Shown one piece after another: positions 1-12,803 of a stretch of 60,000 bases of DNA; position 1 is the stretch's first letter; every line of letters starts with the position of its first letter. The notes beneath the pieces were generated by a model. The model was not told where the DNA came from and searched no databases. It was given only the letters and a program-made list of their open reading frames with translations. Source of the stretch: Bugula neritina (taxonomy: Eukaryota; Bryozoa; Gymnolaemata; Cheilostomatida; Bugulidae); the NCBI GenBank assembly GCA_964035545.1, contig OZ037770.1:3207662-3267661 (forward strand), in the 5' to 3' direction. The position numbers were made by a program, and so were the translations under genes.

Positions 1-232
1 TTACACACAACTTTACTTTACTAGAACTCGATCCACTCTGCCGGCTACGCTGCCTAACAAGCTTCCACTAAACATTAGTAGCTCTGCCTGCTAATTAATT
101 GTTAGTCACATCTCATCGGTCAACACTGTGGTGCCATCCTAACGACATAATGCTGACTGCATCATGTAACTGTCCGTGTGAGAGTTATCCTTTCGATTTA
201 ACTAATGCATTACTAAACACTCTTACAATAGT
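1..232 (-). mobile_element. Probable diverged LTR fragment
   Basis: The first ~230 bases align by eye with the Gypsy LTR region at about 45,830-46,180. Shared blocks include the opening 'acacaactttac', 'gatcca(c/a)tc', a 'gag-tt-tcctttc' block and 'ctttacaata'-like ends in the same order. The coding part of that Gypsy element is on the minus strand, so this piece is assigned minus. It is cut by the window edge and quite divergent. It could instead be another member of the same LTR family. Confidence 0.4.
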
Positions 233-2356
233 TGATAGACTGTAATACAATATAAATAATACAATGCAACATAATATATGGTGAAATATATAACCGAAAA
301 ATTATTTAATATAAAGATATAATATAGTGTAAATAAAACAGCATTATGTAATATCATATAAACTATTATAATACATTATAGTTGAATGATCTAATTAAAT
401 AAATACCTATTCTAGAAAATTGTGTGAAGTCTAAATGTTGTACGCCTTATACCAATTATTACACAAAACATTCTCATTAATTGCCCAACTCTGGTACCTG
501 TAAGTCTAAGAATATTGACCTAGATCCATTTAAAGTATAGACAACCAGTTAGCACCCTTTAAACTAACAAATAAAACATATAGCAGCCAGGCTAACAAGT
601 AAAGTGGCGGAATTAGTTATATATGAAGCACTTCAGCAATATAGGACAAGCCATCACTAGGCATGTAAAAATATTAGTCACATGATGTAGAAACTGCTGC
701 CTTCCGAAGAAATAAATATTTCAACGTGTTATCAGGTGATAAAAATGCATGCAATAAATTCTCATTTACTTAAGATATACCAGCACAAATAACACTATAT
801 GCATCTTAAAAGGCCATGCATCCCAAAACTATCCACACATTGCAAGTTACTTACAGAGTATGAAACTGCATTGACTCACTGAGATTATCTAGTATATATG
901 ACTTGCAGACTTCAGCTGAAGACTAAAGATAATGCTTAGTAATATGCTACACTGTTTTAACTACTCTCAACACAACTACAACTTTATACAATCACTAATT
1001 GGGCATTGTTTGCAACTATTGCTTAACAACTGTACATATTATGCAATTATTTATTACATGACTAATACTTATGTCTGTCTACTTTCTACCACTGTGCCAT
1101 ATATATTGAACTTAGCAGTAGCTTTGTGTTATAAGCTAGTGAACGTATAACAGGTGGTTTCTACAGAGTATGAGACTATTATAATAAAGAAGGATGTAAT
1201 GCTTGCAGAGATAATCTGCAGCAGTATAGTATAGTGAAAACAGAGGAACATTCTACATTATAGGCTTAAAATGATTCTGTAGGTGTCTAGACCATATTGA
1301 GTGATATTGTAGAATTTTTAAAAAGTTTCAAACTTTGTTATTGGTATAGATTTTGTTGAAATAGCTTTAGTTGTTGATTAGTATTCTACGACTGCTCTAG
1401 TAAAAAAGAAAACTATTCTAATACCAAACAGTAACTTTAGGCTTATCTAGTTTTGTGTTGGAGAACAGCTATTCAAGTTACGGGCTCAAGGAGCTCATAA
1501 CTTTTAGCTTGTTGGAACAGTTTAGCCTTTCTAAAATTACATAAATTTGTTTTGACAAGGAATAAATAACTGAAAATTGCAGTGAGCAGTATTGCAGGGG
1601 CTACATATAGCAAGCTAAGCAATACTAATATATTAGTATAATATTCTGTAATATTTCATCAACTGACAGTTCCCATTGACAGTTTATGATTTATAATTGC
1701 TAAATTTTTTCCCCTCATAGTCCTTACTTCCACACATAAATCAATTACAATAAATTAATTGTCAAAATATTATGCTTTCAATCTACCAGGAAAAACTTCG
1801 ACTAGAAATAGTTGAGTGCCAAGAATAGCTATTTAGAAGATAATGTATTGTAAACACTGTTCCACTTCATTTCTTCTATAGTAAATAATTTACAGCTTTT
1901 AGTTTGGAGTGTAGCTTTAGGCATAATATACCCGACTTAAAAATTCCAAATCATCTCTGTTAGATTTCAGCTATGTTTATATTAGCCAAGTTTGCATGAC
2001 CTGTAATTCTATAGGCATGAGTTATGGCAGACAGTTGCTATGGAAACGATATACACAACTGTTGTAATAGTTGCTTAAATTTGCTTCAAAGGTAGTTGTG
2101 GTGTGATATGCATAATTTTTTGGCATTAGTTGTTAGCCCTCTCCTTCACTGCTATATTCTATTACTTTGCACTATAGGAATGAGCGCTCTAATGGATTTG
2201 AGGTTTACATTTGGCATGAACTTAAATGGTTGTTGTTTTATTCAATGCAGCCATTTGCAAAAAATTGTTAAAAAGTCCATTGGCATATAGTATGGGGCTC
2301 ATAGACTCATAGAATAATTCCTGGGTTGACAGCTCTAACCCTTTTGTGAAATATGC

Positions 2357-2359
<3 letters not shown>

Positions 2360-2399
<40 letters not shown>

Positions 2400-2432
2400 G
2401 TATATATATATACACATATGTATATACATATA
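2360..2432. repeat. (TA)n microsatellite
   Basis: Dinucleotide TA run of about 30 bases followed by alternating 'tacacatatg' / 'tatatata' blocks. Confidence 0.85.
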
Positions 2433-4184
2433 TATATTTATTTAATTAAAATCTTAAACTTCAAGTAGTATATTATAGCTGCTACAGCGCTAAGGGTGTG
2501 CAAGAACTATAAGTATATAAGTATTACTCATTGGTGTCACAGTAGACATGGAATGAATCTTTTCACTGCACCAGTAAGTTTGAGCAACATTAAGGAAATA
2601 GCAATGTTATTTTTGTTTCTCTTCAAACAACCTTAGATCAAATTGCTTCTTCATTTAAGCTGTGTCACGGTATTGCGCAATGTGGAGGTCTCCACGAGAC
2701 AAATTCATGTTTGAAGGTAACAATGCAAGTGTGACATAGCTGCCATCTCACCTTTCACTATATCATGCCTTCTCTGTTTCACATACGTAGCTTCTCTTGT
2801 CACCAAGCGGCAAGCACATACGTCTATACTCTCAGTTATTATTCATATCTGATGACAAGTTTTGCAATATTGTCTCATATTTAAGAAAAATAAAGTGATA
2901 TAGCACTTTAGTAAACTGCATTTGTACAGCTGCCATAGTGGAGAAAGGAGTTATTGGTTGGCATTTATGGTTTGATTGTTTTTACTTTGCTCAATCTTTT
3001 CTAATGATCAAAATTGCATTATTTAATACAAAACTCATGTTAAGAGTAATGCGTTAGATATATAAAAAAGTGGCCTTACTGGCTTTGATATCCACTGGCT
3101 TGCAGATCTCTTCCTTAGTTTCCATATTTATAATTTTCAGATTCAAATCTTTTTGCAAAAAAAAGGAACAACTTAATGAGCCAACATCAAAAAATAAAAT
3201 TAAAAAATTTGATAATTTTTTCTAAAAGCAATAATACAGAGGCACTAAATATATTTTATGGTTATAATAAATTCTCAGTCAGGCGTACACTTGAGTTCTG
3301 AAATACTCTTTCAAAGCTCTTCAGTATGTGTTGAAGGAAGATCAATTATTAAGTCCGCAAATAATTTATTAATTTTTGCAATTGCAAAATGAATTTCTCA
3401 TAATGCAAATATACATTTTAGGTACAATACAGGTGAGAAAAACATGGATATTTTATAGTATTTATATCCAGTCAAGAATTACATAGTGCATAAATTAAAA
3501 TGCATTAAAAAAAGTCAAAATAATGAGTGCTGAATATGTGGAAAATTATTATAGCAAGTAAAAATTAAATGCTTTCAAACAAATTTGATAGTTTTTTGCA
3601 TAAAAAACATCTGGATTTTAGATTTTATTATCTATTCCAATTCTTATTGTGATGCCAGGTCTTCACAACTGCTGATGAAAAACATGGCTCAAAGTGCACA
3701 ACAATCTACTTGACTTGATGTGCAATAGATATGGATTGAAAAACAATCATCAATCTAAAAGAGTGATTATTTTTAAATACATTATATGCTAAGTTTATTA
3801 TTGAATAGCAATTTATGTAAATGACAGTCTTATATGCAGTATAGTCTAATAAATATTCAACATATTCTTTCTTTGTTATATACAGGCCAAACTTCAACAG
3901 ATATGGCAGTGTATAACATCTGCAGTTAGTTACTGTTTTATCTGCATTTGTTGAAATGCAACATTTATGATATTATCATAGCTGATTGACACGATAGTTT
4001 TTTTTTCAGATAATAGTTGATGAATCCAAAATGGGTAACTAAAGTTACTGGTGAAAAAATTACACAATCTTATAAAGTTGCGTTTGCACCTCTAGATCTG
4101 CTAAAAAAGTACCGAGTTTAAGTTAATAATGCTTGTCCAGGTACCCCTTTATAGTCAAACTGAAAATCTTGGAATCATATAGTC

Positions 4185-4350
4185 TATAAGCAGTACATTT
4201 TAGCTTGAAACATACACAAATATACATTCATAATAATTATTTCAACACTGCTCACTAGAGGAAGTTAAAGGTCAATTTGAAGGCTGTGCCATGTTTTTAT
4301 ATCAACTGCCATCCTGTGTCAACAAGTTGCCCAACCTGTTATCAGCCTCA
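4185..4350. repeat. Dispersed repeat shared with U-array spacers
   Basis: Contains 'attcataataattatttc' followed by an 'agaggaagttaaaggtc' block and a 'tgtcaacaagttgcc' block. The same order of blocks occurs at about 11,505-11,640 and 21,765-21,895 in the spacers of the tandem array. In those spacers it lies just before a TIR-bounded element. Probably a dispersed repeat that existed before the array duplicated. Confidence 0.6.
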
Positions 4351-4729
4351 TAAAGTTATACATGTTCAGTTGAATGCGACACTTCACAATGTGTAACATG
4401 ATACACACTCATATATCATCATGTGACAATGTTGCTGCATAAGTCACTTATAACTCAATTTCCTCATCTGAAATTGATTCTGTTTTCAAAGATTATGTGT
4501 AACATGTAAACTACATAGTATGTTTATCTCCTTATCTAACTGTAACTGATTCACATTCCCTATGTGATAGATGAAGTAAGCATGTCAAAACAGAATAGTA
4601 ATGTTTATAAAGTAAGTTTGACATTCTAAAATCTCTGTTTCAACAATTGTTTGTCAATGTCCTTGAATTAATGCTAAGAATGAGCGCTCTACTATCATAG
4701 AACTAGAATATCAATGTCTAATGTAACAT

Positions 4730-4928
4730 AATATATATCATATTATATATAATATATATTATATACACGACTTCAATGTAAAATATGATATAAATTTATA
4801 ATATATATTTTATATTATCATATACTGTAACCATATATAAATTAAAAAATATATAATGTAATATAATATATATTAAGTACGTAGTTATGATATAGTATAT
4901 ATAGATTATATATATATACCGGTATATA

Positions 4929-4985
<57 letters not shown>

Positions 4986-5035
4986 TGTATAATATATAAT
5001 ATATATATACTGTATAATATATAATATATTATACA

Positions 5036-5124
<89 letters not shown>

Positions 5125-5125
5125 A
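4730..5125. repeat. TA-rich low-complexity block with palindromes
   Basis: Long alternating TA tracts (about 4,931-4,983 and 5,037-5,118) separated by short self-complementary segments containing 'tactgtataatatataat' and its complement. The open frames through it are translations of simple repeat and are not genes. Confidence 0.8.
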
Positions 5126-6967
5126 GTATGAAATATAGGATGTAATATAGCTTATTGCACATAATACATGTTGTACATTTACGTTACCATTTATATTTCA
5201 TATAAGATAAAATGTTATATTTATTATGTTATATGATTTCAATATATAATTGTGAAATTTGATATGATTAGCACAACTTCCATCAAAGGGGGAGAAATAT
5301 ATTTTTTAAATATTTTGGAAAAAGGCGACTAATTTTTATGAAAACAAGTGTAATAATTAGACAGACTTCCGATTGAACAATTTCCGCAAACCATCTCAGT
5401 TACGAAATGAAGGCCAATCGTTTTGCAAAAATCCTATTGCTGATAAAAAAATTTTCCACACATTTAAATCATTTAGCAGATTTGTAACTAGTTATCATTT
5501 ATTTACACTCGCTAAGCATAATAACTATCTCATTTAAAGTCACTGCCATTGGTTCAGTGGAATAATAGCACAAGTTTCAACAAATATGAGAATACTTCTC
5601 CAATAGGGCTTATATGTATATTAATCTATAACTTAATATTATATCAAGTGTGCAGTGTAATTCACAATTCCAACCGGTATGCAGCCTACAGTATCTGCTG
5701 CAATTGTTTGTGGATAATTAAAACTGTTGTTGAAATATCAGCTTCTAATTGGAAAGAGTATACTTGGGTATTGCCGAACTATACAGAAATTACATTTCAG
5801 CAAAGTAATTTTTGTCTTTTTTAGCTAAAAACAAATTTAAGTTAATTAAGGGTATAGACAAGATATTATAGTATATGTTGCAGTAATTTTTGGCAGCTTT
5901 CCAAAAATCATGGTGTAACGAAAGCTATTTGTGAAAGCTTTCGCCGATAGCTATTTACTGACAGTTTTTGGTAGATGAGTCAGTGTAGCTCAGTTTTCCT
6001 CCTGCTAAAGATGCAGGCAATCTATACTTAATTGTCAAAATAATTGTGAGTATCAAGTATTATATTATCTTTTGTTTTGAACTTCATTAACTAAATGTTT
6101 GTCAGCTATGTAATTAATGTTAAGTTAACAACATGTTTGTAATTTTCATGGTTATAGGTTACAGTAAAGTAAAGTATGAATATGAGTCTATATAAGTATG
6201 AATGAAGTTTAACGTATATAGAAAATATACTGTTGCATGGCAATAGACAAAAATAGAGTTGTGGCCTGCATCTGTGTCTTCCATTCATTCACCCTTCATT
6301 AAGTGAATCACAATACATATAGGCATCCGGGCCAAACAGCAGCAACAATTAACAGCTGATACAGTAACCATTATCGACTGTCACAGTATATCAGCTACAA
6401 ACTATTAAATTCTTAATTTTAGAGACCTTGGTTATTTCTATTTATATAGTAAAATAAGTTTTTGACCAAAACTTTTTGCCCCAATAAACTTTGAAGCCAA
6501 TTTTTTCATATATATTATCACATTAAGTAAAGCCACTGAGTCTTACAATATAGCCACAGATCGAAAATCAGCTAAACTCTTCTTAGATCTATTAGTGATT
6601 AAATAAAATTTAAAATAGCTTATATTCTATATTCAATTCATAAATAAATTTTGCTTTAGGGTTTCAGGTAAAATCTCTTTGCTATAAAGTTTTCATCTGC
6701 AACTATAAAATGCATGGAAAAGCTTTGATAAAAGAGCTTTACTAGTTATAGCTTAAGTTACTCAACTTTTTAATAAATTTTTGTTAAGTTAGGGTGCAAT
6801 TAGGACACTTTGCTGTAGTGTCCACATACATAACGCAAGCTTTTTTGGATTTCTCAATCATGTACTGCATGTACCATTATACCTCTTACAAACTGGAGTT
6901 GAAACTTATAAAAGAAAAATTAGATAAACTGAAAGTCATAATTACATTGTAATATATAAAACCTTTG

Positions 6968-7035
6968 CCTTCACTGGAATTTGAACCTGCAACCTCCAGC
7001 TTGATGCAACTAGCCATTACTAACCGTTACACCAG
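6968..7035 (-). repeat. tRNA-like / SINE-head sequence
   Basis: On the minus strand it reads with an A-box-like 'tggtgtaacggttag' and, about 30 bases on, a B-box-like 'ggttcaaattcc'. This is the arrangement of a tRNA-type RNA polymerase III promoter. No CCA-ready acceptor stem is evident, so a tRNA pseudogene or the head of a tRNA-derived SINE is more likely than a working tRNA. Confidence 0.4.
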
Positions 7036-7423
7036 CACAAAGACCACTGAAAAAACTAAACACGATTACAATTACGGCCATATTTATTAAGAGGGTTACA
7101 TATCAATTGCACAATTTGTTTACTAACTCAAACCTTCATATCAATCACCCATAGTTTTTATCCTTATTATTGTTATGTAATAAGGAAGTTATGATTGAGT
7201 CATGCAACTGAAATGAAGTTTGCAACATTTATCATGGCATTTCAAGAGAGTTGATAAATGTGTTTACTTATTAGCACGCATGGCTGACTTTTTAGACTGT
7301 GAGCCAATAAAACTCACATGTTTGAGTTTTGAGTATAACACTTAGAAGTACATATTTAGCTTTGTAAAAGCCTACGTATAGAAATCATTCTATATAATAC
7401 GTAAAACTGATCCATCTGACATG

Positions 7424-7433
7424 TATATTTAAA
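7424..7433 (+). promoter_or_regulatory. TATA-like core promoter of U1
   Basis: The sequence TATATTTAAA lies 39-48 bases upstream of the U1 start codon. It sits in a block (gacatg-TATATTTAAA-gaagagaaaagttcg) nearly identical upstream of U2 and U4. Conservation between copies and the TATA-like form suggest the core promoter with a very short 5' UTR. The transcription start is not shown by sequence. Confidence 0.5.
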
Positions 7434-7471
7434 GAAGAGAAAAGTTCGAAGCCATTCATTACTTGCTATTA

Positions 7472-10400
7472 ATGACAAGCTTACTCTACAGAACTATGCT
7501 TCTAAAAGTAACTTTAGCATTTATTGGTGAGTAATTAAACTACTTGGGATTTATTCATTTAGTCATAAACTGCTGCTCATATATAAATAATTAAAATAGG
7601 TTAACATTTTTTTAATTGGTTATATAATTTATATTCTATAATCTAACTTTGTTGAACACATTGCTTTTAAACAGTAAAGCTTATGAATGTATATGTTAGT
7701 AGCATGTTACAGTTTCAAATTTATTATATTATCATTATCACTATGCCCAATTCGTATTCAGATTGACATAATTTGGTTTAAAATCGACGATAACTAATAA
7801 ATTATTAAACAAAACAGTTTTTTCTTTCTCAGATATAAAATAATTTTTATGAGAGTACCCAGATACTAACTTCAGAACTATTATAACTTACTTGTTTTGT
7901 GTTGTAGCGTTGGTTGCCAGCCCTACAGTGGCTAGCACGCAATGTAATATGTATAACTTTGGTGTTGGTGCTGGACTCCCTTGCGGCCTGCAATGGTGGC
8001 AATCAAATGACCTTGGACAATCTATAACAGTTTCAAAGAAGATGTCAGACTTTGCTCGGAATGTCATGGATGCCATTGACCCAGCTCTGTACAGTAGTAT
8101 TAATTCTAGTTTGACCGGGCAAATCGCAGCTGAATCAAATGATCCTCTAGCCAAAATTATTGAGTCTGCTCTTACGGTGTTGCCTTCCCTTGCAAATTAT
8201 CTGGCTGACGTGCTGTACAGCTTAGATTTGACACCTCAGATGTTGTATATCTTCAACCTACCAGAAGAGTTTGTTACCAAAGAGTTTCTGCAGCAGATGG
8301 CCAAGGAATATTTTGACTTCTCATGCTCTGAGTAAGTAGTTTGTGTTTTCCGAACATTCTTGTTAACTGGCTGCAGATTGCATAATGATTGTTAAAATTT
8401 ATTTGGACAAAGTAAACATACCTGATGGAAATAGTAAAGAGTTTTGAATAATCACACAGTTTTTGCTGGTAGCTTTTAACTATAAACAACTATGCCTAAA
8501 ATTAAGAAGGAACAAATGTTTCTTGGTAACTGCCTATGTTATAGCTGAAAGTAAATGTTAAACCAAGTTTTAGAAAAACACTAAACATATTGGTATATAA
8601 GCGTACAACACACACCGTTCAATTTTTAATAACAAGAATCTGCTAGTGAAGACCTTTTAATTGTTAAATGTTATAACACTTTCTGGAGATGCTAGATCTC
8701 ATTTCTTCTATTTTAACCAACGGAATCTCAGCTGACTGAATATATAGCTGCATCTATAAAATGCTAAACATAAGTTATGAAGTGTAAAAAATTTGAAAAC
8801 AAATAAATTTAAAAATTGCTTTTCTAATGCTTTCTCTTCTTTGTGACTAGCTCTCATTGTAAAAGATGACTTTTAGGGAATTTTTTAAGTTATTGCAGAA
8901 ATATGTAATATATACCATGTGATTTTAGCTTAACTTATTCTGCATTGTTATTATAGATACGGAGCTAAGGAATTTACAAGCTGCGTCTCTAACTGGGTTG
9001 ATAGCAACTGTGGGGCAGAGGACAACGTAGCTTATCTCAACCAGATTCTCAACAGCCTGGCTAATGAGTACTGTAACGGGAACTCAACCAAGCCCAGTGT
9101 TTTGACAAGTAAGATAGCAACAACTTTACAAGTTTAAAGTTACAGAAATTTTAAACTACATGTCAAATCCGAAAATAAGCACCAAATTAACAGATATGCA
9201 TATTTTTAAATTTTTTAAATAAGTTACAATGACATCGAAAAGCGGTGTACTTTTAAAATCTTGTTACATAATTATTATAACAACTTGCTCTGAATCAAAT
9301 GTAATATATATGCTGTATGATTGTCTAATTTATTTTAAATAGTTTAATTTAACATAGTTTATTTACATCTCTGCAGCCTTCAACAAAGATTTTGGAGAGT
9401 TTGGAAAAGGATTGGTGAAACTCTACGGAATTGAAAAAGATCCATCAAGCCCTTTCCAGTTCCGTCTGTCAAACAGCTCCATTATCACAGGCATCATATC
9501 AGGTGCTAACCTGACAGCTTTTACAAATATTGCTAATACTTGCACTCCCCTTGCATTAGCATTGGGTAGGGATATAACAGAGTTAAGTCAGCAAAACAGC
9601 ACAGTAACCATTGGTGATGCCTTGCAAAGCCTTGAGGGGTGAGTTGAATGATTTCGAGTATGTGCAGTTAAGTTGTATAAATTACTTCTCAGAAGATCAC
9701 AGTTTACATGCTATGAAAAACAAACCTATTTTTATAGTGCATCAGCATAATGTTTATGTAGCAGCTCTAATGCATGAAAAATAACATTGACAATGTGATA
9801 AATAAACATATTATGGACATACTGTATATGAAACAGCCAATAAATAAATTTGTATGTTATTGTAAGTATTAGTTTACCCAGTGAGTTTTAGTTTAATTTA
9901 TAGGTAATGTAAACTATTCTTGTCTATTAGCAGTTTCATAATGTGTAAGATAAAATATATTCTACACATATATGCACAAGTTGGAAAATGTTTCCATCTT
10001 TATATACAGCCTATAAGCTGCATTGTAATCCTGTTTGCAGAGGCATAGAATTCTACGTGAAGTGCACCTTACAGACTGTTGGTAAACTATTTCCCGAGCT
10101 GATAACTCCAAGTACTCTTGACAAATACGAGCTCATACTTCGACGATTTGGTTTCCATGATTTAGACCTAGCTTCACTAGTATGTATTATTATTAAATAT
10201 GAAATTTTTTTATACCACGGAGTGAACACAACTCCTACCAACATGCTAATATTATCTAATTTGCTTTGCATAGTCTTCTTTATTACTTTGCAAAACTGGA
10301 ATCATTTGTGTTTCAGAATTTATAGTATGGTAAAAACTATCTGCAGCAACACATTATCTTTGAACAATCAACTTTAAAATAAATATATTGAGTTTTGTAA

Positions 10401-10653
10401 AATAATTCTAAATCACTTTATATCTGCATGAAGTTATTTAATCAAAACTTTATTACCAAATTTCTGGCATAACATGATTATGCAGTGTAAATTCCATATT
10501 GCTTACTATATTTACAATAAAGTGAATTCAATATTCACATTTTAGGCTGCTGTTGAAGAGACAACTCCCATGAATGGTGCGATGAGCAAAACTCCAATGA
10601 CTGCCAGCTATTTATTCTTTTTTATGGCCTACTTTGTGTGGCGTTTTTATTAA
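7472..10653 (+). CDS. U1: secreted, membrane-tailed RGM N-domain-like protein (379 aa, 6 exons)
   Basis: Exons: 7472-7526, 7908-8331, 8957-9108, 9377-9638, 10041-10179, 10546-10653 (stop TAA). Intron phases 1,2,1,2,0; the sum is 1,140 nt, exactly 380 codons. Residues 1 to about 28 form a signal peptide. The mature part has eight Cys, starting with C31 in a CNMY motif and C44 followed by a WW pair, and several NxS/T sites. The last exon gives a polar linker and a hydrophobic end (SYLFFFMAYFVW), which suits a GPI signal or short membrane anchor. Exons 2-5 correspond one-for-one with exons 2-5 of the minus-strand RGM-like genes C and D, but the GDPH domain is absent. Exon 5 uses the acceptor at 10,039-10,040; the earlier AG at 10,008-10,009 gives the wrong phase. 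AATAAA lies at 10,790. Exon structure is well supported by copy comparison; function is unknown. Confidence 0.85.
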
Positions 10654-11116
10654 AAACATTTTGTATTGGCTCATAGAAATCAGATATTTAAACTTCAATA
10701 TTCTCATTTATGCAATTTTGTGATAACAATTTAAGATATTAATCATTTTTTATAAAAATAATTAACTGAACTTTTGCTGGTATTAATTTAATAAATAATC
10801 TCAACATTTAAATCATTTGAAATTTGTTTCAACAAAACTATATGTTTTTAACAGAATAGTTTGTTTAGTTCAGTCCTGATGGTGAATTAGTTTAAAATAT
10901 TCTTTTTTATCTCAAACCGGAAACTCAGAACTTGTAATCTAAGCACAGAGCGTTTAAAGAAGACAACTCCAAGTGATAAACAGTGTGAATAGACTAAAAT
11001 ATCTACATCAACCGTAAACCCTATACTAATATGTAATCTATTATAAAGCTTGCAAGATTCATCATATCTGAAAATAATCTGTCTTATTTCTATAAAATGA
11101 GCTGCCTTCACTGTTA

Positions 11117-11281
<165 letters not shown>

Positions 11282-11652
11282 TTCACTTATAATCTCAATT
11301 TTCCCCATTATGAGTATTACAAAATATAACACCTATAACCTAATATTATATTATAATACAAAAATATAATACATATGTGTATATGTTACACAATAAAATA
11401 CATACTGAATTTACAACAATAGATGCACAGCATATTATACAATATGAAAACACTCTTCGCATATACTCAAGTACCTTTATATATATAATTGAAGTTGAGT
11501 TAGTCTAGCAGTACATTCATAATAATTATTTCAACACAACTCACTAGAAGAAGTTAAAGGTCAATTTGAAGGCTGTGCCATTTTTTTATATCGACTGCCA
11601 TCCGGTGTCAACAAGTTGCCTAACCTGTTATTAGACTCAGACGCCTCATTCA

Positions 11653-12322
11653 CCCCTGTTCACACATTGCCGTACCATATGCCGCAACAGCACAAATAAA
11701 ATGGCGCTGCTGTTACATTTTGTCAACAGGCATTCGCACATTGACAAAAAGTGCAACGCGTGATGTTGAGCTGTGACCAATCATAATGAGGCTAATTTTT
11801 GTCTGCGGTGACTTGTACGCCTTAGGATATTATTCACAAATTGTGCGAAACATTCTTTTCGAAAAATGTTATATAAATGCTACTGACTAAATGAAAGCAA
11901 TTAAAAAGAAACAATCTTCTTGTTTTAATACATGTGTCCCTAAAATAATTTGAATAATAAATATTTTAGCCGTCCAAATAACGTTTAAGATTCTGGTTTG
12001 TGAGCTTTTGTGATGAGGAAAGTTATATTTTTAAGCTGAGCCTAATTTAAACAAGTCAGATAAAAATTGTTTAATCTTTTAAAGTTTCTGAATTGGTTAA
12101 ATTAAATCAACAATAAGCAATTAAAATAAACTAGGGAAAATGTTCTTTAAACTTTAGTACCAGATCAACTCTACCTAATGGGAGCAAGCTGTAATTTTTT
12201 GCATCAAGCACTGCTTGATCAACGCCTCAGCGTATACCGGGGGACGATTCAGCTCGGATGTTACCAAAAATGGTAGATATTTGCTGTTACGACGCACAGT
12301 ATGGCAATGTGTGAACGAGGGG
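11653..12322. mobile_element. TIR-bounded non-autonomous element in the U1-U2 spacer
   Basis: Left end near 'ccctgttcacacattgccgt' and right end near 'atggcaatgtgtgaacgagg' are inverted complements with few mismatches. The interior has no coding capacity. The same element is in the U3-U4 spacer (about 21,911-22,585), so it predates the block duplication. Target duplication and exact ends are unclear, so the superfamily is not assigned. Confidence 0.55.
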
Positions 12323-12753
12323 CTACTAACCATTGCAACACAGGGGCAACTGGGTAAACTATATATATAACACAAAGCTGTATCTTGTGTTTAATTACTG
12401 TCATGTATGACAAAAGGGTTACATATTTATTGCACCATTTGTTTACTAACTCATACCCTCATACCAATCACCCAGTTTTTATCCCAATCACTGAGAGTAT
12501 TGTTATGTAATGAGGAAGTTATGGTTGAGCCATACTGTTGAAATAAAGTTTGCAACATTTATCATGGCATTTCAAAAAGTTGATAAATTGTGTTCACTTA
12601 TTAGCACGCATGGCTAATTTTCTTAGACTGTGAGCCAATAAAACTCGCATACTTGAGTTTTTAGTATAACACTTAGCAGTACATTATTGAGCTTTGTAAA
12701 AGCCTTTGTATAGAGATCATTCTATGTAATATATAACTGATCTATCTGACATG

Positions 12754-12763
12754 TATATTTAAA
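12754..12763 (+). promoter_or_regulatory. TATA-like core promoter of U2
   Basis: TATATTTAAA, 41-50 bases before the U2 ATG, in the block conserved with U1 and U4. Confidence 0.5.
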
Positions 12764-12803
12764 GAAGAGAAAAGTTCGTTAAGCCATTCATTACTTGCTA
12801 TCA

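Larger units (their letters stand above)
233..7400. other. Intergenic region without supported gene
   Basis: AT-rich sequence on both strands. Open frames here are short (under 95 codons), lack splice context and match nothing I recognise. It contains (TA)n tracts near 2,360-2,430 and 4,730-5,120, a diverged repeat copy at about 4,185-4,350 that reappears near 11,505-11,640 and 21,765-21,895, and a tRNA-like sequence near 6,970-7,035. The last few hundred bases (from about 7,080) are related to the 5' flanks of U2 and U4, so they belong to the U1 promoter side. Confidence 0.6.

Noticed and set aside
5549-5824. 91-codon open frame in the left spacer
   Set aside because: AT-rich chance frame; no domain, promoter or splice context.
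9988-10040. Starting U exon 5 at the first acceptor (tatacag before cctataag)
   Set aside because: Exon 4 ends in phase 2, and this acceptor would put a TAA stop in frame. The second acceptor (ctgtttgcag) restores phase and matches exon length in genes C and D.
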